A program made the translations under genes and the position numbers. Positions 53,191-63,022 of a DNA stretch of 64,000 nucleotides are shown piece by piece (the first letter of the stretch is position 1; the number at the start of each line of letters is the position of its first letter). The notes beneath the pieces are model-generated. The model saw only the letters and a program-made list of their open reading frames with translations. It made no database searches and had not been told where the DNA came from. The DNA is from Bosea sp. F3-2 (lineage in GTDB: Bacteria; Pseudomonadota; Alphaproteobacteria; Rhizobiales; Beijerinckiaceae): positions 1,984,001-2,048,000 of the forward strand of contig NZ_CP042331.1 of NCBI RefSeq assembly GCF_008253865.1. Direction: 5' to 3'.

Positions 53191-53745
53191 TCATCGCGGC
53201 TGAGCTCCCGGCGGCTTGCTGAACGGCGTCAACGCGGCCCGCCATTCCGGGGGGACCGGCTGCTCGAGCTCGGCCGGAAAGGCCGGCAGCAGCGTGAAGG
53301 CAAGCGGCCGGCCGGGCTTGTCGTCCTGAATCACCAGCGTATCCGACCTGAGCAGCCGGGCCGAAACCCGCGGAACGACGCCGCCGGCGGCCACCACCAC
53401 ACCGGCTACGCTCAGTACAAAGCAGGAATCGAACGGGTGCCAGGCCCTCTCCTGCGGTAGGCCTGACGCGTCCCGCTCCCCCGATTGCACGAGTTGCCCA
53501 CCCTGCCACCGGACCGTCAAAGCCTCATCGAGCCGCAGGGGCGCATGGGGAGGCGTCAGGGCAGCGGGCAGCGGCCATGCCAGCCCTCTCGGCATAGCGC
53601 AATCCGTCAGGAGGCCGGGGCGGCTCGGTTGCAGGACCCAGAGCGACCAGCCCTGCGTCGGCTTGGCGCCAAGCGAGCCGACAGCGAGGCAGGCCACAAG
53701 CCAGCCCACCAGAAGCGTCTCCAAGAGGCGCAGGCGCTTCCACAT
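53191..53745 (-). CDS. Membrane-anchored uncharacterised protein
   Basis: A 184-residue protein when started at the ATG 53745 (MWKRLRLLETLLVGWLVACLAVG), which has GGACGAG in front; the frame is open to 53892. One N-terminal hydrophobic anchor and a periplasmic part with two Cys (LLTDCAMPRG, FDSCFVLS) that may pair. No family recognised. Confidence 0.55.
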   Translation of the reverse strand: MWKRLRLLETLLVGWLVACLAVGSLGAKPTQGWSLWVLQPSRPGLLTDCAMPRGLAWPLPAALTPPHAPLRLDEALTVRWQGGQLVQSGERDASGLPQERAWHPFDSCFVLSVAGVVVAAGGVVPRVSARLLRSDTLVIQDDKPGRPLAFTLLPAFPAELEQPVPPEWRAALTPFSKPPGAQPR

Positions 53746-53920
53746 CTCGTCCACCGCATCAGCTGGAGTCGTTACGTCATGCCTATGACCTGCCTGGGCC
53801 GAGCTCAAGGTGGGATCGGTGTCGCCATGCATCCAAGGCAGGTGCGGGCGCGGCCCGTCACCGGCGCGACCCTGCCGATCATTGGCGGGCACTGAACCTC
53901 CAGAGCGGCGGCGTCTCGCC

Positions 53921-54409
53921 CTAGATGAGCCTCGGCATCTGGACGAAGCGCACCGCCGCCTTCCAGGTCAGGAAGCCGAAGGTAAACAGCACGAACGTCT
54001 CGGCGATCGCGAAGGGCGGCTCCGACTGTGTCGGGGCCAACGCCCGCAGGGCCGGAATCTTGCCGAACATCTGCGCCACCAGGACGAAGACCAGCAAGTA
54101 GAACGACAGCATCGCAGTGATCGCGTAAGTGCGACGCCAGCCTCCCTCCAGCCTCCGGCCATACAGCGCGAAGGCCGCGATCACGACCAGCACGATGTGG
54201 ATCGCCCCGATGATGTGGGACGGCAGGACGCCGGTGAACGGGAAGCCGAAGCCGGTCGCGCTGGTGGCAAAGGCGGTCGACAGAAACACCCCGGTCCAAC
54301 CCGGCCGCGTATGTCCGTGGAGCAACCCCGCCGCAACCGGAAACCCGGCCACGATCGCGATCAGGCTGAGCCAGGTATGAAAACCTACGAATGTCGTCGG
54401 ATCGAACAT
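53921..54409 (-). CDS. Uncharacterised four- or five-span membrane protein
   Basis: A 162-residue polytopic protein starting MFDPTTFVGFHTWLSLIAIV, with conserved-looking His residues at helix ends (GFHTW, LLHGHTRPG, PSHIIGAIHIVL). Histidines in membrane helices raise the possibility of heme or metal binding, unproven. The ATG at 54409 is preferred over 54451. No named family. Confidence 0.65.
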   Translation of the reverse strand: MFDPTTFVGFHTWLSLIAIVAGFPVAAGLLHGHTRPGWTGVFLSTAFATSATGFGFPFTGVLPSHIIGAIHIVLVVIAAFALYGRRLEGGWRRTYAITAMLSFYLLVFVLVAQMFGKIPALRALAPTQSEPPFAIAETFVLFTFGFLTWKAAVRFVQMPRLI

Positions 54410-54497
54410 GGCAGCCGCTCCCCCAGTGCCTTTGCCCTGCGGCCGGAGCATGCAGGAAACACGCCGAAGTTGCGAGCGGTTTTAAAATGACTGCGCG

Positions 54498-54697
54498 CGT
54501 CATTCTCGGGCGAAGCGAAGCGCAGACCCGAGAATCTCGTGACACGAAGCAGCGTCATCCGGACAAGCCGCGAAGCGGCGCCGATCCGGAGCCCATCGGA
54601 AGACGCAACACTCTACGATGGATTCCGGGTCTCCCTCCGGTCGCCCGGAATGACGAAAACCGGGGGAGAGATGCTCGGGTCGGGGCCCGAGCATGAC
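54498..54697. repeat. Two palindromic repeats, one nested in the other
   Basis: The outer parts (CGTCATTCTCGGGCGAAGCG...GACCCGAGAATCTCG at about 54499-54540 and GAGATGCTCGGG...CCCGAGCATGACGG at 54667-54697) together match the uninterrupted element at 57149-57252. Between them lies an element of the other family (about 54554-54655, CGTCATCCGGACAAGCC to CCCGGAATGACG). The simplest reading is insertion of the second type into the first. Confidence 0.75.
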
Positions 54698-54706
54698 GGC
54701 GCGATC

Positions 54707-56620
54707 TTACGAGGACAGGCTGACCCGAACGCTCTCGCCTTCCGCCTCGGTCGCCCGCTGGAGCGTGGCCTTGGCCTCGTCGACCTCGCGCTGGCGGTTC
54801 CACATCGCGGCGTAGACCCCGTCCGCTGCGAGCAGGTCGCGATGATGGCCGCGTTCGACGATGACGCCCTTGTCGAGCACGATGATCTCGTCGGCGTTGA
54901 CAACGGTGGAAAGCCGATGCGCGATGACCAGCGTGGTGCGGCCCTCGCTCACCCGGTCGAGCGCGTCCTGGATCTCCTTCTCGGTGAAGGAATCGAGCGC
55001 CGAGGTCGCCTCGTCGAGGACCAGAATCGGCGGCCCCTTCAGGATGGTCCGGGCGATGGCGACGCGCTGCTTCTCGCCGCCGGAGAGCTTCAGGCCGCGC
55101 TCGCCGACCGAGGTGGCATAGCCTTCCGGCAGGGTGCGGATGAAGCGGTCGATCTGGGCGAGCCGCGCGGCTTCCTCGACCTCCGGCAGCGTTGCTTCTG
55201 GGCGGCCATAGAGGATGTTGTATTCGATGGTGTCGTTGAACAGCACGGTGTCCTGCGGGACCATGCCGATAGCGGCGCGCAAGGATACCTGTTGGATATC
55301 CGCGATGGGCTGGCCGTCGATGAGGATGCGGCCGCCCTGGGGCTCGTAGAAGCGGAAGAGCAGACGCGAGATCGTCGACTTGCCGGCACCGGAGGGGCCG
55401 ACGATGGCGACGGTGCGGCCGGGGGAGACCTTGAAGGAGACGCCGCGCAGGATCGGCCGCTCGGGCACATAGGCAAACTGCACGTTCTCGAAGGAGACCT
55501 CCCCGGCCGGGACCTGCAGCGGCTTCGCACCGGGCTTGTCCTGGATCTCCGGATCGCGGCCAATCAGCGAGAACATCTGGGCGATGTCGAGCGTCGCCTG
55601 CTTGATCTCGCGATAGACCGTGCCCATGAAGTTCAGTGGCAGATAAAGCTGGATCAGCATGGAGTTGATCAGGATGAGATCGCCGACCGTGTTGGTGCCG
55701 GCCTGGAAGCCGCGCACCGCCATCACCATCGACAGCGTCAGCCCCACCGCGAAGATCGCAGCCTGCCCGAAGTTCAGCCAGGCGAGCGAGGTGTAGGACT
55801 TGATCGAGTTGCGCTCATAGCGCGCCATCGACTGGTCGTAGCGGGCGGTCTCGCGCGCCTCGGCACCGAAATACTTCACCGTCTCGTAGTTGAGCAGCGA
55901 GTCGATCGCCTTCGCATTGGCGTCGGTATCCGACTCGTTCATCGCCGAACGGATGGCGATGCGCCACTCCGTCGCCTTGATGGTGTAGGTCATGTAGGCC
56001 GTGACCATCGCCACCAGCACGACGACGTAGCGCCAGTCGAACAAATAGAGCAGCACGGCGATGATCAGCGCGACCTCGATGATCACCGGCACGAGCTGGT
56101 TGAGGCCGAGGCGGACCATCTCCTCGATGCCATTGCGGCCGCGCTCCAGCACGCGAGTGAGACCACCGGTCTTGCGTTCGAGATGGAAGCGCAGCGAGAG
56201 GTGGTGCAGGTGGCCGAAGGTCTGCAGGGCGAGCGTGCGCACCGCATGCATGAAGACCGGCGCGAAGATGGCATCCCGCAGTTGCACGAAGGCGGCCGAG
56301 CCGACGCGGGCGAGGCCATAGAGCACGGTCAGCGCCAGCGGGGCGCCGACCAGCCAGGGCAGCCAGCTCTCAAGGTTCGAATAAGTGCCGGCGAGCGCGT
56401 CGGTCACCCATTTGAAGGTGAAGGGCACGCCCATCAGCACGAGCCGCCCGGCCACCATCAACGCGAAGGCCGCCACGACTCGCCTGCGCAGATCGGCGCG
56501 CTCGCTTGGCCAGAGATAGGGCCAGAGCGCGCGGAAGGTGGCGAAGAAGCCGGAACCCGGCTGGATGGCGGCGGAGCGGGAGAAGCTCGACGCCGAAGGC
56601 GGCGCTGACGGCGCGGACAT
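54707..56620 (-). CDS. ABC exporter of the Atm1/HMT1 (ABCB7) type
   Basis: A 637-residue half-transporter with six spans (about residues 30-330), the Atm1 signature LLNYETVKYFGAEARE, then an ATPase with Walker A GPSGAGKST, signature LSGGEKQR, Walker B ILVLDEATSALD and H-loop AHRLST. Bacterial Atm1-like proteins export glutathione-linked sulfur or metal compounds. The ATG at 56620 (MSAPSAP) is used; the 58 upstream codons are not supported. Monocistronic. Confidence 0.92.
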   Translation of the reverse strand: MSAPSAPPSASSFSRSAAIQPGSGFFATFRALWPYLWPSERADLRRRVVAAFALMVAGRLVLMGVPFTFKWVTDALAGTYSNLESWLPWLVGAPLALTVLYGLARVGSAAFVQLRDAIFAPVFMHAVRTLALQTFGHLHHLSLRFHLERKTGGLTRVLERGRNGIEEMVRLGLNQLVPVIIEVALIIAVLLYLFDWRYVVVLVAMVTAYMTYTIKATEWRIAIRSAMNESDTDANAKAIDSLLNYETVKYFGAEARETARYDQSMARYERNSIKSYTSLAWLNFGQAAIFAVGLTLSMVMAVRGFQAGTNTVGDLILINSMLIQLYLPLNFMGTVYREIKQATLDIAQMFSLIGRDPEIQDKPGAKPLQVPAGEVSFENVQFAYVPERPILRGVSFKVSPGRTVAIVGPSGAGKSTISRLLFRFYEPQGGRILIDGQPIADIQQVSLRAAIGMVPQDTVLFNDTIEYNILYGRPEATLPEVEEAARLAQIDRFIRTLPEGYATSVGERGLKLSGGEKQRVAIARTILKGPPILVLDEATSALDSFTEKEIQDALDRVSEGRTTLVIAHRLSTVVNADEIIVLDKGVIVERGHHRDLLAADGVYAAMWNRQREVDEAKATLQRATEAEGESVRVSLSS

Positions 56621-56792
56621 TTTCAAACGATTCCAGTTGGCGTGCCCGTATAGACGCAATCGCGCACCGATGCATGCGGGATCGCACCGAAAGCTGCGCC
56701 GGTCTCGCCCGAAAGCTGCCTTGCTCTCGCCGAAAGCCCGGTGTCTGATCCGGTCAGAGCAAGGACGCTCAGGATCGGGGACAGAAACAACC

Positions 56793-57137
56793 ATGAGAGA
56801 TCAGTATCTTGTCGCCATGGGGCTCGGTGCCGCCGCCGCTCTCGCGCTGACGGCGCTGCCCTCCGCCGCGCAGTCCGGCAAGCCGCATGCGCAGATCACC
56901 ATCACCAACCAGCGCAGCGTTCCGCTGAACAGTTTCGAGATCGCGACCGCCGGGGAACAGTCCCGCCTCGTCGCCAAGCTCGCTAAGCCGCTGGCGCCCG
57001 GCAAGAGCGTCGCGCTCAAGCTCAACAAGCCGCAGGGCTGCAATTATTTCGTGCTGGCCAAGTTCGGCGACGACAGCGAGAGCGATTCCGACAGCATGGA
57101 TCTGTGCCGGGATCGCGTGATCCGACTGACGGAGTGA
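56793..57137 (+). CDS. Small periplasmic protein, unknown function
   Basis: A 114-residue protein with a signal peptide (LGAAAALALTALPSAAQ) and a small beta domain (HAQITITNQRSVPLNSFEIAT, GKSVALKLNKPQGCNYFVLAKFGDDSESD) with two Cys that may pair. Start at 56793 gives the signal directly. Divergent from the ABC exporter. Family not identified. Confidence 0.75.
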   Translation: MRDQYLVAMGLGAAAALALTALPSAAQSGKPHAQITITNQRSVPLNSFEIATAGEQSRLVAKLAKPLAPGKSVALKLNKPQGCNYFVLAKFGDDSESDSDSMDLCRDRVIRLTE

Positions 57138-57148
57138 GGTCCCAGGGA

Positions 57149-57252
57149 CGTCATTCTCGGGCGGAGCGAAGCGCAGACCCGAGAATCTCAGGATAGCAAG
57201 GCCCAAAAGCCTTCCTGCAAGAGATGCTCGGGTCAAGCCCGAGCATGACGCG
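57149..57252. repeat. Palindromic repeat after the periplasmic protein gene
   Basis: ACGTCATTCTCGGG at the left and CCCGAGCATGACGCG at the right are inverted, with inner GACCCGAGAATCTC and GAGATGCTCGGGTC arms. Uninterrupted version of the element split at 54498-54697. It lies between convergent genes and probably ends both transcripts. Confidence 0.85.
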
Positions 57253-57257
57253 TGAGC

Positions 57258-58856
57258 TCACGCCGTCGCGCCGGCCTTCACCAGCTTGTAGGTGATCGAG
57301 TCGACCAGCGCCTGGAACGAGGCGTCGATGATGTTGGCGCTGACGCCGACCGTGGTCCAGCGCTCGCCCGTCTCGTCGCCCGATTCGATCAGCACGCGTG
57401 TCACGGCATCAGTGCCGCCCTGGAAGACGCGTACCTTGTAGTCGACCAGGCGCAGGCCCTCGATCAGCGACTGGTAGCGGCCGAGATCCTTGCGCAGCGC
57501 GATGTCGAGTGCGTTGACCGGGCCGGCATCGCCTTCGGCGGCCGAGATCAGCAGGTCATCGCCGACCTTCACCTTCACGATCGCCTCGGAGAAGGTGACG
57601 AGCTCACCCAGCGCGTTGTAGCGGCGCTCGACATTCACGGCGAAGCGCTCGACCGCGAAATAGTCCGGCACCTCGCCGAGGATGCGCTTCACCAGCAGGA
57701 AGAAGGAGGCGTCGGCGCCTTCGAAGGCGTAGCCCTGCGCTTCCTTGTCCTTGACCTCCTGCAGCACGCGGTTGAGCCGCGGGTCATCGCGGCCGAGCGT
57801 GACGCCGATGCGCTCCAGTTCGGCCACGAGGTTCGACTTGCCGCCTTGGTCGGAGATCAGGACCTTGCGGGTATTGCCGGTCGCCTCAGGCGCGACGTGC
57901 TCGTAGGTACGCGGATCCTTCAGCACGGCCGAGGCGTGAATACCCGCCTTGGTCGCGAAGGCCGAGGCGCCGACGAAGGGCGCATGCCGGTTCGGCGCCC
58001 GGTTCAGCATCTCGTCAAGGGCGCGCGAGACATGGGTCAACTCGGCGAGCTGGTCCTCGCTGATCCCCAGCACGAACCGCTCGCGATAGCGCTCCTTGAG
58101 CTTGAGCGCGCCGATCAGCGTGACGAGATTGGCGTTGCCGCAGCGCTCGCCCAGCCCGTTCAGCGTGCCCTGGATCTGGCGCGCGCCGGCTTCGACCGCC
58201 GCGAGCGAGTTGGCGACGGCGCAGCCGCAATCGTCATGGGCGTGGATGCCGAGATGGTCGCCCGGAACGACCTTGGCGACCTCGCGAACGATCGCGCCGA
58301 TCTCGTCGGGCAGCGTGCCGCCATTGGTGTCGCAGAGGACGACCCAGCGGGCGCCCGCCTCATAGGCGGTGCGGGCGCAGGCGAGCGCATAGTCCGGATT
58401 GGCCTTGTATCCGTCGAAAAAATGCTCGCAGTCGAGCATCACCTCGCGGCCGGCGGCCTTCGCCGCCTCGACGCTCTCGCGGATGCCCGCAAGGTTATCC
58501 TCCAGCGAAATCTCGAGCGCGACATGGACATGGTAGTCCCAAGCTTTGGCGACGAAGACGATGGCATCGGCCTTCGCCTCCAGCAGCGCGGCAATGCCGG
58601 GGTCGTTCGCAGCCGAGCGACCTGCCCGCTTGGTCATGCCGAAGGCCGCGAACTTCGCCTGCTTCGTCGGCTTCTCCTCGAAGAACGCCGTGTCGAGCGG
58701 GTTGGCGCCGGGATAGCCGCCCTCGACATAATCGACGCCAAGCCGGTCAAGCAGGGCGGCGACGGCGCGCTTGTCGTCGAGCGAGAAGTCGACGCCGGTG
58801 GTCTGGGCCCCGTCGCGCAACGTCGTGTCGAAGAGATAGACGCGGGCCGCGCTCAT
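57258..58856 (-). CDS. cimA: (R)-citramalate synthase
   Basis: A 532-residue enzyme of the LeuA/HMGL family: YLFDTTLRDGAQTTG at the start, HAHDDCGCAVANS for metal binding, NGLGERCGNANL, and the C-terminal regulatory domain. Length and motifs fit the LeuA2/CimA group that condenses pyruvate and acetyl-CoA to citramalate for isoleucine. Downstream of cysS in one operon; its ATG overlaps the stop of a 36-residue ORF by 4 nt. Confidence 0.93.
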   Translation of the reverse strand: MSAARVYLFDTTLRDGAQTTGVDFSLDDKRAVAALLDRLGVDYVEGGYPGANPLDTAFFEEKPTKQAKFAAFGMTKRAGRSAANDPGIAALLEAKADAIVFVAKAWDYHVHVALEISLEDNLAGIRESVEAAKAAGREVMLDCEHFFDGYKANPDYALACARTAYEAGARWVVLCDTNGGTLPDEIGAIVREVAKVVPGDHLGIHAHDDCGCAVANSLAAVEAGARQIQGTLNGLGERCGNANLVTLIGALKLKERYRERFVLGISEDQLAELTHVSRALDEMLNRAPNRHAPFVGASAFATKAGIHASAVLKDPRTYEHVAPEATGNTRKVLISDQGGKSNLVAELERIGVTLGRDDPRLNRVLQEVKDKEAQGYAFEGADASFFLLVKRILGEVPDYFAVERFAVNVERRYNALGELVTFSEAIVKVKVGDDLLISAAEGDAGPVNALDIALRKDLGRYQSLIEGLRLVDYKVRVFQGGTDAVTRVLIESGDETGERWTTVGVSANIIDASFQALVDSITYKLVKAGATA

Positions 58857-58959
58857 CGCTCCCGCCTCAGCTTGAAGCGGACGACACGCGGCACGACCAT
58901 CGCCAGCATGACCAGCTTGATGGCGAAGGAGAGCGAGCCGGCGGGGCGGATCTTCGGGC

Positions 58960-58963
<4 letters not shown>
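58853..58963 (-). CDS. 36-residue ORF coupled between cysS and cimA
   Basis: The frame MSPKIRPAGSLSFAIK...VRFKLRRER begins with an ATG that overlaps the cysS stop (58960-58963) and ends in a TGA that overlaps the cimA ATG (58853-58856), each as ATGA. AGGTGA lies 4-9 nt before its start. The peptide is basic with a hydrophobic centre (LVMLAMVVPRVV), so it may bind the membrane. It may be a small protein of its own, or serve mainly to couple cysS and cimA translation. Confidence 0.75.
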
Positions 58964-60420
<1,457 letters not shown>

Positions 60421-60459
60421 CGGGGCTAAATCCTGGAACGAACGAAACGGCGGAATACG

Positions 60460-60587
60460 AAAAACGACCTGGCCGCTGGCCGGGGCGCTTTTGTCGGTTC
60501 GTTTTCAGGACGAGGACGTGAGCAGCCGGCCAGCGAATGCTAGCGGCAAATAATGCAAATCCGGCTGTTGATGGCGGCTCGCGTCAT
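60460..60587 (-). promoter_or_regulatory. Candidate attenuator leader of the cysS-cimA operon
   Basis: Minus strand order: a 15-codon ORF (60587-60540), then after 4 bases the arm CGCTGGCCGG (60535-60526), 42 bases later its exact complement CCGGCCAGCG (60483-60474), then nine bases and TTTTT (60464-60460). The T-run is not directly attached, so intrinsic termination is possible but not textbook. The ORF stops beside the first arm, as in translation-controlled attenuators. The rest of the cysS-upstream gap (60588-60744) shows nothing further. Confidence 0.5.
60540..60587 (-). CDS. Candidate leader peptide upstream of cysS
   Basis: Reads MTRAAINSRICIICR and stops at TAG. It has two Cys and four Ile codons in 15, five of these six in the last six residues. 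Cys and Ile are the amino acids handled or made by the downstream operon. The ribosome binding site is weak, so translation is uncertain. Confidence 0.4.
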   Translation of the reverse strand: MTRAAINSRICIICR

Positions 60588-60744
60588 GGCGGAAAGTGAT
60601 TGCCTGTCCACAGGGCTTGCGTCAAGAGGGCGCCCTGTTTGTTGCATCGCAACAATTCGGCCGCAATTCACTCAAATTTAACCGGCCGGAACCATCCTCC
60701 CGATTCACGGGTTGCTCGCCCGCCTTCATCAGGAATCAGATTTC

Positions 60745-61074
60745 ATGCGCCGCGCCGTGGCTTTCGTCGGACTGCTCGGGATCGCCGCCGCCGGCATTTC
60801 GCTGTCGATCATGCCGACCAGTCGTTCGGTCGCAGCCGCGAACGAACCCCGCACCTTCCTGATCCCGGCCAGCGACGGCTATGGCGTCGCCGACTGCATT
60901 TCCTCGAAGGCCGAATGCGGCAAGATCGTCGCCAATGCCTGGTGCGAGTCGCAGGGCTTCGGCAAGGCCGTCGCCTTCGGCGTCGCCAATCGCGAGGATT
61001 TCACCGGCACGGTCGCCCGGCCGAGCCCGGCCCAGCTGGCCGAGCAGCCGCTCAGCATCACCTGCAGCGATTGA
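60745..61074 (+). CDS. Small secreted protein, unknown function
   Basis: A 109-residue protein with a signal peptide (AVAFVGLLGIAAAGISLSIM) and a small mature domain with four Cys (VADCISSKAECGKIVANAWCESQGFGKA, SITCSD), likely forming two disulfides. The ATG at 60745 has AGGAA about 9 nt upstream. It resembles uncharacterised secreted proteins of Rhizobiales. Confidence 0.75.
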   Translation: MRRAVAFVGLLGIAAAGISLSIMPTSRSVAAANEPRTFLIPASDGYGVADCISSKAECGKIVANAWCESQGFGKAVAFGVANREDFTGTVARPSPAQLAEQPLSITCSD

Positions 61075-61115
61075 AAGCTCCGGATCCTGAGCCCTCATCC
61101 TGAGGAGCCGCCTCC

Positions 61116-61217
61116 GCCGTCATCGAGAGCGCGGCGAAGCAATCCAGGGGGACCGGGCTGAACGTCTCACCCAGTCCCCCTGGATTGCTTCGTCGCTTCG
61201 CTCCTCGCAATGACGGC
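61116..61217. repeat. Palindromic repeat between two convergent genes
   Basis: Arms GAAGCAATCCAGGGGGAC and GTCCCCCTGGATTGCTTC are fully complementary over 18 bp, extended by GGG/CCC after one mismatch, with outer GCCGTCAT/ATGACGGC ends. A stem of this length between convergent genes would act as a two-way terminator. Distinct family from the CCGGAATGAC elements. Confidence 0.85.
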
Positions 61218-61233
61218 TTCTGCGATCAGGGCA

Positions 61234-61749
61234 CTACCGAATCCACTCGGAACATTTCGGCGGCTCGCCAGATGTCCCCCAAGGCATGATCGGCACGGTC
61301 GAGGTCGAGTTCTGCGGCGAGCCGTCGATCAGCTTGTCAGTATAGACCAGATAGACCAGCACGTTGCGCTTGGCGTCGCAGCCGCGCACGATCTGCATCT
61401 TCTTCCAGACCAGCGAGCGGCGTTCGCGGAAGACGACATCGCCCTGCTCCGCCTTCTCCTTGAACTTGATCGGGCCAATCTGCCGGCAGGCGAGCGAAAC
61501 CTCGGAAACCTCCTCGGCCACGCCGAACATGCCGGAGACGCCGCCCTTCTCGGGCACGGTGTAGTGGCAGGCGACGCCTTCCACGATCGGATCGTCGACG
61601 CCGTAAACGGCAAGCTTGTCGTTGGGGGTCAGCATCTTCCAGACGGTCGACTTGCGGAAGATCAGATCCTCTTGTGCCGTAGCCGGCGACAACAGAACTC
61701 CTGACAGGGTGACGGCCAGCGCAGCCAGAACCCAACGGCGAAGCAGCAT
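61234..61749 (-). CDS. creA: CreA-family periplasmic protein
   Basis: A 171-residue protein with a signal peptide (LAALAVTLSGVLLSPATAQ) and the CreA core: KLAVYGVDDPIVEGVACHYTV, GGVSGMFGVAEEVSEVSLACRQIGPI, then RNVLVYLVYTDKLIDGSPQNSTSTVPI. The family is named from the E. coli cre locus; its function is unknown. Of two ATG codons six bases apart the one at 61749 has GGGAG at a suitable distance; 61755 is too close to it. Confidence 0.9.
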   Translation of the reverse strand: MLLRRWVLAALAVTLSGVLLSPATAQEDLIFRKSTVWKMLTPNDKLAVYGVDDPIVEGVACHYTVPEKGGVSGMFGVAEEVSEVSLACRQIGPIKFKEKAEQGDVVFRERRSLVWKKMQIVRGCDAKRNVLVYLVYTDKLIDGSPQNSTSTVPIMPWGTSGEPPKCSEWIR

Positions 61750-61859
61750 TCTCATTCTCCCGGCGCATTTCAGCTCGGCGCCCGGCACGATATGGGAAGC
61801 GGGAAACCGTTGCACCAGAGTTTTTGCAGTGCACCAGCGATTGCGCGAGCGAGGATCGG

Positions 61860-62414
61860 ATGGCCCTGCCGGAACTGGAGAGCGCGAGACTGCTGCTGCG
61901 GCCGCGACAGCTCGCCGATCTCGACGCCGTCGTGCGGATGAATGCCGATCCGCAGGTGATGCGCCATATCGCGGCGGTCGATGATCCGGCGATGAGACGG
62001 GATGCCGTCGCTGCACGCAGCTTCAGCCATATCGGGCGCGGGCTCGGCTATTGGTCGGTCTTCGCCAAGGCCGAGCCGGCAGAGTTCACCGGCTATGTCG
62101 GCCTGATCCCTGACGGCGGCGCCCTCGACGACATCCAGCTGAGCTATCGTTTCGAAGTGCAGCGCTGGGGCAAGGGTTATGCTCGCGAGGCGTGCACCCG
62201 CCTGTTGGGCCACGCCTTCAGCACGCTCGGCTTCCCGCAGATCGGCGTCACGACCCACCCGCTCAACCTCGCCTCGCTGCGACTGGCGGAGCGGCTCGGC
62301 TTCGAGGCCGCGCCGACCGACCCGGACATTCTGATCGGCGAGCCGCAGGTGCCGGCGGCACGCCTTCTGCTTACCCGCAGCGCCTGGCTCAGTCTCACGC
62401 AGCCAGAGGCTTGA
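61860..62414 (+). CDS. GNAT acetyltransferase (RimJ/RimL-like)
   Basis: A 184-residue protein of the RimJ/RimL subgroup: SARLLLRPRQLADLDAVVRM, then YRFEVQRWGKGYAREACTRLLGHAF (acetyl-CoA loop) and LNLASLRLAERLGFEA. The ATG at 61860 has GAGG about 6 nt upstream. The last 20 bases overlap the convergent membrane-protein gene. Target unknown; such proteins acetylate protein N-termini or small amines. Confidence 0.87.
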   Translation: MALPELESARLLLRPRQLADLDAVVRMNADPQVMRHIAAVDDPAMRRDAVAARSFSHIGRGLGYWSVFAKAEPAEFTGYVGLIPDGGALDDIQLSYRFEVQRWGKGYAREACTRLLGHAFSTLGFPQIGVTTHPLNLASLRLAERLGFEAAPTDPDILIGEPQVPAARLLLTRSAWLSLTQPEA

Positions 62415-62928
62415 AGACGAGATAGGCCGCAGCGAGCGCGCCGATGACGCCGAGCGCGAAGAGAACGAGCTTCAGCCGCGTCATCGCGCTGGCGAAGGTG
62501 ACATTGCCGCCATCGACCTGCGGATAACGATCGAGCAGGCGCGCCACGGCGAAATTCTCGGCGACATCGCAGAGCCCGCCCAGAAACCAGCCGCCGCCAC
62601 AGAGCGCCGCCACCCACCAGGGCTGGCCGCGCATGGCGAGGCCGGCGATCAGCAGAGCGCCGACGATCGCATAGGTGAAGGCGCAGGCGATGTCGGCCGG
62701 CAGCACGCGGTTGCGATAGCGTGCCCGCGTCTGCTCGCCATAGAGCGAGAACAGCTTCTCGACATCGGCGACGTTGTAGCCGTCCCAGTCGCTCTCCAGC
62801 ATGCGCGGCACGCCCTGCCGGCTCGACCAGAAGCCGACCGCCCAGAACAGCACCACCACCAGCACGGGCCCCCAGACGAAGAAGGCGAGCGGGACGATGG
62901 TCGAATAGAACGGCACGGTCTCGGTCAT
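62395..62928 (-). CDS. Uncharacterised membrane protein
   Basis: A 177-residue polytopic protein, about four spans (IVPLAFFVWGPVLVVVLFWAVGFW; CAFTYAIVGALLIAGLAM; VAALCGGGWFLGGLCDVAENFAVA; LVLFALGVIGALAAAYLVF), with a cytosolic-looking loop after the first. No family assigned. Convergent with and overlapping the GNAT gene by 20 bases. Confidence 0.7.
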   Translation of the reverse strand: MTETVPFYSTIVPLAFFVWGPVLVVVLFWAVGFWSSRQGVPRMLESDWDGYNVADVEKLFSLYGEQTRARYRNRVLPADIACAFTYAIVGALLIAGLAMRGQPWWVAALCGGGWFLGGLCDVAENFAVARLLDRYPQVDGGNVTFASAMTRLKLVLFALGVIGALAAAYLVFKPLAA

Positions 62929-63022
62929 GGCGGCTCGTTTCTCACGGCAGGCATCGGCGCTTCGGGGTCAGGTTATCCGGCGCGCGGGCCGCCGCCAAGC
63001 ACGGCAACCCCGCCTTCGATGC

